Below, one piece after another: positions 40,801 to 52,800 of a DNA stretch of 64,000 nt. The notes under the pieces were generated by a model. The model had not been told where the DNA came from, did no database searches, and saw only the letters and a list, made by a program, of their open reading frames with translations. The first letter of the stretch is position 1, and each line of letters begins with the position of its first letter. A program made the translations under genes and the position numbers. Source of the stretch: Atrina japonica (taxonomy: Eukaryota; Mollusca; Bivalvia; Pterioida; Pinnidae); NCBI GenBank assembly GCA_030159075.1, contig BROG01000004.1:2544501-2608500 (forward strand), written 5' to 3'.

Positions 40801-43800
40801 GGTTTTTAAATGAGGTTCCACTGTACATTGAATACATTTCAGGAAAAAGGGTTTATGATGAAACTGATGAGATAGCATATGAAAGGAAGTCCTCCCTACG
40901 AGTAAGATGGACTCCCCGTGAAGACAGTTTGGTAAGTTAAGAAATAAGTTTGAGGCGAGAACTAAATTGGTAAGAGACATTTTTGGTTTGCATTTACTGT
41001 TGATAGTCTTTAATGGGATGTGAAACAAAAAACAAAATATATAGCACAGAGCCATAATAAAGAATATACAGTCTCAGGTCAAAAGTGATTCCCCTAAAAT
41101 TATTTTATATATATAACCTTAGTAAATTTGTGTTTTTTCAATAACTCTTCTGGAATATATCAATTATCCAATTTTAGCAAATTTAAATTTAATTTAATTT
41201 TTTAATTTAAATTTGCCATTTTTCAATTTTGTATGATTACAAATTTTAGAGGACAATTAAGAAAACAGCAAAATTACTTAGGTTATATAGTTAAATTCAT
41301 TAATGGGGAAACTCTTAAATATTGATGAACTTTAATTTTGTGTATTGAAATTTTTGCAATATTGGAAGTTTTTATGTAAGATTTCCTGGTAACTTGAAGA
41401 TTTGTTAATCTTGATGAACTTAAATTTTGTGTTTTTGAAGTTTCTGCAATTTTGGAAGTTTAATCATAAAATTTCCTGGTGACTTGAAGATTTGTAAATA
41501 TCGATGAATTTTATTTTGTGTTTTTAAGTTACTGACCTGCAAAATTGGAAGTTTAATTATGGACAAAAAAAGGCGAGGAGTCCTTGTGCCGTGGTCGACC
41601 ATTAGAGATGTTCTCCATAAATACGCAACTCAAGTAAGATACGGTTATTATTTTTTTGATAAAATAATATTTACATATCCAATGCGTTTCCCCTTTATGA
41701 AAGTTATGTTAGAAGTGCAGAGTGTATCCCGTTTATCCCAATATCATGTGACACAAGCACAGAACCTTTTCCATGAGCATTTACATCCACAAACACCAAT
41801 GATTTGCAACAAACGAAAAACAGTCCTTAAATGGTAATATATATGATGATATAATGAAATAGTTAGTAAAGATCAGGATCGTAAAATTACCCATATCTTG
41901 TCTGTTGTACACGTCGCTTAACTTTTCAAAATTTGGCATCTTCTGAACATCTTGGGGTCAATGAAAACTTATGGATCATTAGTTCATCATAGTTTTGTTC
42001 TAATTATCCTCCTTTTTAAAGACACTTTTTCATGTAGTCTCTTGAAATTGTATTTCTTTGTATAAATATTTCTATTGATTGAAAAAACTCCATGAATTGC
42101 ACTGTTTTAAAAATGGCATCCCCAATCAAGATGCAACAGAGGTGTGATAAATAGCTAAAGTGTCTGAGATGCACTTTGTGAGTTCTCTAACTTCTCTATT
42201 TAGACTACAGTAGTCTATATAACCCATGTAATGAGATAGCAATTTATAGGCATTTCAGTAACTTATAATACTTGAAGTCAATATTCATCAGGAAAAGGAA
42301 ACAAAAATCTCCTATGTACTGTATAGTTGTTTAATTTCACTGGGAGAAAATTTCGCTTTTTTCTGAGGGTATTATATTTCGCGCAGGATAGGTAATGAAT
42401 TGTCTTGTTCTGTTGTTGTCACAAATCAAATGTCACTGCAACTTTTTATCACATTTTATAAGCTAGTCAGTTTTGTAGCTTTTGTCTTTTGGCAGGAATC
42501 CAGAGACAAGACATCTTGCGCGTGTCAGAGACGTGTTGCTCATTCCCTGAAGAATCCGACCACCAAACATAACATGATGATATTTTTTTCTGAGGCCATG
42601 CAAGATGAGGTAGGATATAACAATACATTCTCACAATCTTTATTATCACATATACAGTTGAACCTCACTATTTAGACCCCCCTGATTGACTCAGACACTC
42701 CGTGTTCTGATTATCGTCATGCTCTCTAAAGTGAGGGTTTTTGACTCATTTAATATCAGTAACAAAATTTGCAAGAGACTGAATATTTTGGACTTGAATG
42801 TGAGGTGGTCTTAAAGGTGAGGTTACATTCACAGGATGTTTACTATTCTGAGATCATTCACATATTGGAAGTTACGGATAAATCTATGTTATGAAGTAGA
42901 AGATATAGTGTGTGATTTTGGTGAATATGAGAAAAAAAATATTCACTTACAAAAAAATGTCAGAAAAATAAATATGCAACTTCTAAAATAATATATTTTG
43001 TAAAATTTTGAAGTCTAGGTTTTGTTTTTCAAATGTTTTTGTTTTTATTTTTTTCAAGCAAATTAAGAAGTTTTCTGAGGAGACTTATCTTCAGTCAACA
43101 GAGTCTACCATTAATAGCTTCCTGGAACTGGTTGATTTGCTGATAACAAAGTTTTCGTAAGTGATAATAACAAACATTGTCACATATACTGATATGATAT
43201 TGGGCAAGTTATCTGTGTCAAATATATTGATAACATATTGGGCGAGTAATCTGTGTCAGATATATTGAAAAGATATTGAGTGAGTGATCCATGTCAGATA
43301 TATTGATAGGATACCGGCAAGTTATTTAAGTCAAATGTATTGATAGGATATTGGGTGGGTTATCTATGTCAGATATATTTATGTGATATCGGATGAGGTA
43401 TCGTTGTCAAATATATTGAGGTGATATTGGGTGAGTTATCTTTCTCAAGTATGTTTATATGATATTGGGCAAGCTATCAATGACAAATATATTGATATGA
43501 TATCAGGCGAGTTATCTATGTCAAATATATCGATAGGATGTTCAGTAAGTTATCTGTGTCAAATATATTGAAACGATATCGGGTGAGTTATCTATGTCAA
43601 GTATATTGATATGACATCAGGCGTTATCTATGTCAGATATATTGATATGACATCAGGCGTTATCTATGTCAGATATATTGATATGACATCAGGCGTTATC
43701 TATGTCAAGTATATTGATATGACATCAGGCATTATCTATGTCAGATATATTGATATGACATTGCGTGAGTTACTTGTGTAAAATATATTGATATGATATC

Positions 43801-46800
43801 TGGCGAGTTATCTATATCAGATATATTGATATGACATCAGGCGTTATCTGTGTCAGATATATTGATATGACATCAGGCGTTATCTATATCAGATATATTG
43901 ATATGACATCAGGCGTTATCTATATCAGATATATTGATATGACATCAGGCGTTATCTATATCAGATATATTGATATGATATCAGGCGAGTTATCTATGTC
44001 AAATATATCGATATGACATCAGGCGTTATCTATATCAGATATATTGATATGACATCAGGCATTATCTATGTCAAGTATATTGATATGACATCAGGCGTTA
44101 TCTATATCAGATATATTGATATGACATCAGGCGTTATCTATGTCAGATATATTGATATGACATTGCGTGAGTTACTTGGGTAAAATATATTGATATGATA
44201 TCTGATGAGTTATCTATGTCAAATATTTTGATATCAGGTAAAGTTATCTATGTCAAATGTATTGATATAATATCTGACGAGTTATCTATGTCAGATAATA
44301 ATTTGAATTGCCTTATAATGTGATCGGCCATTTCTGTGAGAGTCACTCAAAATAATGACATTTTATTTTAAGTCATTTTTTGTAATACAGTTGAACCTGT
44401 CTTAAGAGACCACCCTGTTTGACATCAAGGTTCCCCTTGAGGTCTAGTTGTGCATATTGCATTTTCAGAGAGATAAGAATCCAATATGGCCAACTAGGGA
44501 CCATTTTGGATTTTGACCAAAGGAAGTTTGTTACCTCTACTTCTCAGAAAGGACAGAAGGGATCTTTTTGAAATTTGACATGAAGGTACCCCGTGAGGTC
44601 TAGTTGTGCATATTACATTTTCAGAGAGATCGGAATACAACATGGCCAACAGGTGGCTATCTTGGATTTTTACCAAAGGATGTTTGTTACCGCTACTTCT
44701 CATAAAGGACTGATAGGATCTCATTGAAATTTGACATCAAGGTTCCCCTTAAGATCTAGTTGTGCATATTGCATTTTCAGAGAGATCAAGAGGTCATCTT
44801 GGATTTTGACTATAGGAAGTTTGTTATTGCTATTTCTCAGAAAGGACTGAAGGGATCTCCTTAAAATTTTATTGTCTTGAAGGTTCCCCGTGAGGTCTAG
44901 TTGTGCATATGATATTTTCAGATAGATTGGATTCCAACATGGCTGACAGGCGGCCATCTTGGATTTTCACAATAGAAGCCATCTTGGATTTTCACAATAG
45001 AATGATGTTTTACCCCTTTATTTCATATTCACTCTCAGAGAAAAATCTAAGATGGACACCTGTCGGAAGTTTGTTGAATTCCACTGTTCTCTGAAAATGT
45101 TCAGTTCAAGTCTTTTCCCCTGAGGTCTTTAGTTTCGCTATCATCTTGTGAAAAAAGTATTTCACAGAAATATGGATTTAAGTTCAAATTCAATGTTGAG
45201 ACACAAAATAAGAGAAAAGAAGGGAAAAGAAGAGTCTGTCATAGATCAGACATAGAACATTCCATGGTGGGCGCCAAGATCCCTCTGGGATCTCTTGTTA
45301 TCCAATGCATTGATTTAAAGTTATCTAAATATAGATGTTGATGCTTAAAATATGCATGTTTAATTAAAATTACATTTGTATTTCAATTTCATACAGTGAA
45401 GTAAAACTAAAGAACTCCATACTGCCAAGCAGCCTATCTGAGATCTCATCATACACTATAAACCCAATCACACAAACTTATAAAAAAGTCCCAATGTTTA
45501 TGGAGGTAAAAAACCGAAGTGATATCTTACAGGGAGTTTTACACAGTATTTTTCATGTGAGTATCCTTACAGCATTTTGTGTGTGTACTGTTGCAGCATT
45601 TTATGTGTGTACTGTTACAGCATTTTGTGTGTGTACCGTTACAGCATTGTGTGTGTGTAATGTTACAACTGTTACAGCATTTTGTGTGTGTCTTGTTACA
45701 GCATTTTGTTTGTGTACTGTTACAGCATTGTGTGTGTGTAATGTTACAACTGTTACAGCATTTTGTGTGTGTCTTGTTACAGCATTTTGTTTGTGTACTG
45801 TTACAGCATTTATGTGTGTACTGTTACAGCATTTTATGTGTGTACCGTTACAGCATTGTGTGTGTGTAATGTTACAACTGTTACAGCATTTTGTTGGTGT
45901 ATACTGTTACAGCATTTTATGTGTGTACTGTTACAGCATTTTATGTATGTACTTACAGCATTTTATGTGTGTACTGTTACAGCATTTTGTGTGTGTACCG
46001 TTACAGCATTGTGTGTGTGTAATGTTACAACTGTTACAGTATTTTATGTGTGTAATGTTACAACTGTTACAACATTTTGTTTGTGTATACTGTTACAGCA
46101 TTTTATGTGTGTACTGTTACAGCATTTTATGTGTGTACTGTTACAGCATTTTGTGTGTGTAATGTTACAACTGTTACAGCATTTTGTGTATGTGTACTGT
46201 TACAGCATTGTGTGAGTACTGTTACAGTATTTTTCATGTGAGAACCCTTTCAAAGCATTTTTCAATTAAGAACCCTTTCAAAGCATTTTTCATATGAGAA
46301 CCCTTTCAAAGCACTTTTCATTTAAGAACCATTTTAAAGCATTTTTCATATGAGAACCCTTTTAAGCATTTTTCATGTGGGAACTAGGGTTGTGACGGTT
46401 CGGTTAAATACCGAAGAACCGAACCGTTGACGTCGAACCGATCAGTTTGGTTCTTATATTCCAGATTTCGGTTCGGTTAAAAAATTATTATTCAGTAAGG
46501 TCCTTCTAATGACCCAAACGGTATGACATTTACTTGAAGTGGACACCAATACTCTAATAAAAAAAACTGTGATATATGTGATGTGATAATATAGCCAGCC
46601 TCTCAATAACTTGCAGCTATTTCGTAACATTGGGTCTGTTAGGTGTTTAGTGCTATCAGTGACAGTTGATCTGTTAACCTCAGCCTTAAATTTAAAATTT
46701 AATATAGAATATAGTGAATTAAACATAGCAATACTGCATATTTCTCTTACAATATAAATGGAAAGAATATTTTAAATGCAAGTGTTCCATATAAGCAAAT

Positions 46801-49800
46801 TACATTGTATTTCTCTATCATTGATCAGTAGCTTGTTAGAAATGCTACTGTGCCATGCACAGATTTATCTTACAGATATATAATTTCACAATATACATAG
46901 AGTGTAAGGTAGGCTAGAGATATGAACTAGAACCCACATACTGATGTGTTCCACCACTGGGTTTCATATTTGGGATAAAAATATGTGCCATTCGACTGAC
47001 GTTCGTTCTAGAACCGAATGTGTTTATACTTCTGTGGTTGGACTTGGAGTCCAAGAGTCAGTTGTTAGATGAACCGAAAAAACCGAGAACCAAAACAGAA
47101 AAAACCGAACTGAAAAAATTCTGAACTGTCCCACCCCTAGTTGGAACCCTTTCAAAGCATTTTTCATGTGAGAACCCTTTCAAAGCATTTTTCATGTGAG
47201 AACTGTGACTACTTTACTTTACATGAGTGTCCCATGGTGCTGGAGTTTTGAATTTCGCAGCATTTTGGGAATTTTTCTCTTATTTTCCCGGTTTTTTAGT
47301 TCATTTATTTTGCTATTTCCTATTCTTTTTATCTTTTTTATTGTCAAGCTTCCGTATTTCAACTTTCTAGAAAAACAGTAATTGAAAATATCAGCATAAA
47401 AATGAGAGATAATGAAAATATGTTCTGTTATGTTCATGATTGGGAATTTTTGGCAAAAAATTGGGGAAAAAATATGTGATTTGCGATTGGGAATATAGCC
47501 CAATGTTGGCTATAAATTTTGAGGGAAAAAAGTCCTGTATGGGTACCCATTCAAAACAGTTTGCATATAAATACCCTTTTACAGCATTTTCATGTGAGCT
47601 CTATGATAAATGAACGATAAAATATAAAACCAGTAATAGTTAGATGACATGTGTATTTTGATATTTTAGTTTGGAAACCAAATATTATAGATACCATGTC
47701 GAGGGTTTCTGTTCAGTGTATATGCCCATCTATCATAAAAGTTCAAAACTTGACTACATTCTGAAAAATGTATGTTCTTGTGTTTAGTTTATATCATTTC
47801 TTATTCTCTTGACCTTAAAGGAGATGGTGGTCATATTTCTGCAGAACAAATTCTAGGCCTATAAATGGAAAAAAAAAATTATGCAAAGAAATGTTTATCC
47901 TTTAGAATCCCAGCAGTGTGTTCAGTTGCTTTGAAATAAGTGCTTTCAATACTGTATGTGTACTTACATGTATTTTAGTGGTATTCTAATATTAGCACTT
48001 TTAACGCTCAAGTAATTGTGCTAATTCAAGTGCAGCGCTAAAAATTCTCCATCTTGTCATTTTGCATACACAACAAAACTAATAAAACTGTTAGCATGAA
48101 TTCAAAATTCAGCTAATAAGTCTACACCCAATCAGAGCACTAAAATACGAGTGCGCTGATTTAAATACACATACAGTAATACACACTCGGATTTGTTGTG
48201 TGACTTTTTTCTTAAAGATGTACCAAAGTAATACTGGTCACTGTCTATTTCAGAGTAATGTCTCGTGCAAGGATAAACAGGGGCGTTCACATGAGATGTT
48301 TCTTGTTCTCAAACAGTACCCAGATTCAGCATTGGACAAAACTCTTTACAAGATGAGATCGGATCAGCTGTTGGTCAGGCAAAAGGTCAGATACCTATAA
48401 TTAGCTATTATGACATAAAAAAGGATATAGTGTCTACAAAATAAAGGGGCAATTAAAGTAAGGTAGAAAACTGAATGTACCTTGTCTTACATTGATTTTA
48501 TTGCTTATATAATACGTCTGAAAATGCATTCATTTCATTGTAAAGGCTGTAAATATTCAGAAAATAAGACCCTGAAAATTTTAATCTTTCACAGATTATC
48601 ACATAGAAAGGTCCAAATGTTTTTGTCAGCTTGTCTTTAGTGATTAATTACTGAGCTAACGATAATCCCAGGTACTTAAAACAATAAAAATATAAACAAT
48701 AATATAAATAATTAAAAATGTAATTCAGCAAATGTTCTGCATTGTTTTAAACCACTTTTAACAATTTTGAGCTCACCTGTTTGAAGAACAGAACAGCTAT
48801 TTCTGTCACTGCTTCAATGTTGGCTTAGGTGTCGTCCTTTTTTTTCTGTGTTAAGCTTTTTGATTCAGTCCATTGTGGGCAAAGTACTGTAGCTACCATC
48901 ATGAAACTTCACATGCACATTGTCTTGGATCATAACTCAACAATACAGGGAATGCTGGTTGTTGTGCTCTAAGTTTGACCCAAATTATAGCAAGCATAAA
49001 ATCTGCAAGCTAAATTTTTTCAGTCATTTAGTGGCGGCCAGTTTTTAGTGTTGGAGGAGAGAACCCGGTTACGTTGTACCTGAAAAGAGACCATTGGCCT
49101 TTCTCACAAAAATCAGCTTAGGTTCCAGTTGTAACTCAGATAGGTGATGATTCGAGGTGAGAGACTTCATGGTTTAAAGAGTAGTAGTGCTCTAACCATT
49201 GGGCCAGAGAGGGACCCATATAACAATTAACCGACTGTTCAGTTTATACAAGGGAGATCAATTTTGAGGACCAGAAGTTTTTGTTTTATATTGATAGTTC
49301 TTTGTTGTGTATATTTATAAGTGTGTATTGACAAATTTTTAGTCACATCAAATATGAAAAGATAACATAAAAACTTTTAAAAGAATTTCTTTTTCCCTGC
49401 ACAGAAAAAGAATGATACAAAGCGATCATCAATCGAGATCTGTTTAAAGCACGTCAAATTATCACAGAGGTAAGTCGTTCTGTAGACTAATTTGTACTTT
49501 TGGAGCAATATGAAACTAAGGGGTGTTTTTTTGTAGCAGTTATTTATAAATTAGAAATGTCCATGCTACATATTTACCAGTAAACGTTTTTGCAATTCTA
49601 CATATAGATATCTTTAATTTTTTGGTAATTGCAAATTTTTTATACAAAAGAAACTTCTAAGAAAACTCTCCCATTAAAGTCTGATAGGCCTATCTTACCT
49701 TTTTGAAAATTTTGAACCGTTAACTGATGACATCCTAGTAAACATAGGACAAAACCCACCTTAGCAAGCAACATTTTGTAACATTGCAATCAATCATTTC

Positions 49801-52800
49801 CATGGAATACGTTGGATTTTTACACCTTTAAGAAGTCATCGGTAAATAAGATTCATTTCTCTAAGATATGTCAAAAATCACATTTTATTTTGCACTATGA
49901 CCCCACCTTTCTCTTTTTAGGTCATCTGAGTCACTCTTCAAATACTGTTGAGATCCCACCCCTAAGTCAGATATTTTCTTATCAGCCTTGACAAGAGAAA
50001 TTATATGGTGGTTTTTTTGGAGGTCTCCAGGGTCATTCCCTACCCCCTTATTCTAGAAATATTCATTTATCTAAAAGAAAAGTTGAGATCCCCACCCCAT
50101 AACCTATAATTTCTTATTACCCATGACAAGACAAGTTTCAGGGTGAAATTTCGAAGTGTCCTCGGGGTCATACCCCACTCCCTTATTTTAGAAATCGTAA
50201 ATCATCTGAAAAATACATGTGAACCTTATCACTAAACATATTTCCATGCCCCTCATTACTAGACAAGTTGTATAGTGCAATTTTGGGATGTTATGGTGAA
50301 ATTAAAGTTTCTTTGATCAGCTAGATGGACTGGATTACATGTAGAGATGGTTGTGGTTTGGAGAGCCGGTCTGGCACAGTTGGTATTTTTTTGATAACCC
50401 TAAAAAGTGAAAATATATCCATAATGAATTGTTATGCTAGATTGATGGACTATAGGATATCTCAGTGTCGATGAAAGTTAATGTCAATAAATTCATTTTC
50501 AAAAGAAAAATCATGAAAATTTAAATCCATAAAAATAAATGATTTTACGGTATGTGTACTTTCATCTTAATTCTAGGTATGAATATAGATTCCATTCTCG
50601 GTACCCTTCCTCCATCTTTGCCAATACCACAGACTGTTTTGATACTCTCTGGCAGCAATACCTGGATTCAAATGGTGGCAAGAAATCCAAGCTAACAAAT
50701 TTTGCCGATGGTGGAGTTTGTGCCAGTCTAATCGCCTTTTTGATATTAGGAAAGGTGAGGAAATACGACAACACTTTTTGGTCACTTATGGGTGATCACA
50801 ACTGTCAAGTTGTAAGGGCAAAATTTAACTTGGTTTAAACTGTTTTTGTACATACTGTATAATGAAAATGTTTGCCCTTTTACGACAGCCTGTCTTTAAA
50901 TCGCCCTAAATCAATATAGTCACATGGCCATGTATGATCATGCTTCAGTTATTTAACCTATAAAATTCACTTTCATTTTAAGTTTGCCCTCTCATCTAAA
51001 GATGCCGAAAATTAAATGAGAACGAAAATTTCCAGTCATACAGTACTTAATCTAAACATATATACAGTGAAACATGTATATAAGGAGCTCCTTAGGGACA
51101 CCAAAAACTAGTCTTTATAGGGAGATGGTCTTTATATAGAGGTTTGTTTGTACACAAATGCTACTATTGGGGACAGCAAAAAACAGCCTTAGAGACAAGG
51201 TGGTCTTTATACACAGGTGGTTGCTAAAGCAGATTTTACCGTATATAGTAAAACCTGTGTTAAGTGGACAGTTACTGGACTAATCAAATTGTCCATTATA
51301 GAGAATGAAGAATGACCATTCACTGCTAAAACATTCATACGTATGGTCAACGCAGTCGTTCTTGTAATCAGCTGTTGTGATGCAATGCAAGAAAATGTAT
51401 ATCAAGCAAAAACACAAAATAAAAGATCGTAGGAGTGTTTCTGGAGATAGAAGTCGAGACACACAGCTTAGTAAGAAATTGCTTGTGGCAATGGAAGTCG
51501 ATCATAGGAATCTTACAATCTGTAAATCTTATTAACTCCTGGTAAGTTTCTTGAATAACAAGCCAGAGCTTGGATATGACAAAGGAATCTCAATCTGAAG
51601 GTAAGATTCTTGAGTAACAAGCCTTGGGTTTGTCATTCAAGAATCTTACCCTTGGATTGAGTTTTCTTTGTCATACCCCCAATGTAAGGGTCATTCAAGA
51701 TTCTTTCTCTCGGATTGAGATTTCTTTGTCATACCCTCAAAGTAGGGGTTGATTATTTTTCTCTCATGTCTTAAATACATCTGTATGTAGATCTATATGT
51801 AATCTAAATGTATATGTCAAGTCTGACATAACTATGTACTGCAATCTAGAAGCCACAGATGTTCTACTTCATAAATTATATTGTGACATCATATCGCATG
51901 TAGCTTGTTAATACCATAGGGGTTCACAAGGAAAACATTGCCCATAAAAAAGAGGGATAAAATCTGTGAAGCATGGGAGATTACCAGGTCATACCAAAGG
52001 CTTTCAAAAAGTGTAGTGACTTCTACCAAGTGTTCAGCATACAAAGTTAAAAGTCACAGGTGATTTGAGTGAGACTTATAAACCGAGGTCCCATGTTAGG
52101 GTGGGCGTGGCTCGTTAAAGAACCCTGACATCAGGTCAGTATATGAGATACTTCCCATGAAGCTAGTGACATTACCATATAAGTGAAAAATTCTTGTAAA
52201 ACAACAGTAAAACTAAAAACTGTTATCAGCAGATTTCAATTAAATTAGGTAAGGAGTATTATCAAAATACAGGATTTCATAATTGTAAATGGAATAGGGC
52301 TGCCCCTTTAAGGAACTAATCGTTGTGTTCACAGGATCAGGTGACCATCAAGGCCCATCATTGTACAATTTTTCTATTCATGTATATTCGAATTGACACA
52401 ATTTAGTGGGGTGGAGTAACCATCCAATCATCATATGGATGACTCTACTCACTTTTCCATTATGACAGGCTGGACACGAAAAAAAACCCAACATTTTATT
52501 CCTCACTGGATATTCTGTTATGTATGATGACACATAGGATGGATTATTCTTACCAGTGTTATTTTAATGTTCTGCTTCTTTAGCTAAAATTTAACAAGAA
52601 AGGGTTTATAAGACTCCACCCTGCAAGGTTATATGGATTTTGCTACATTTTCTCTGTACTCATTATTTAAGAAGAGTTCTCTCTCCTGCCTCATTCATTT
52701 AAAGTTCCTCTAAGCATTTCAATTTTGGGTACATCGTTATGCATGCACTTATTCAAATTGTTTTTAAGATATTTATCTTAGCTGATATACAAGTTATACA

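Noticed and set aside
45579..46215. Separate Cys/Val-rich protein gene
   Set aside because: Repeat-derived frames in all three plus frames. One is the read-through of exon 30, reported as a finding, not as a gene.
46385..47139. Autonomous transposon with transposase
   Set aside because: Only 755 bases and no frame with transposase motifs; the 90-codon minus-strand frame at 46454-46726 has no recognisable domain.
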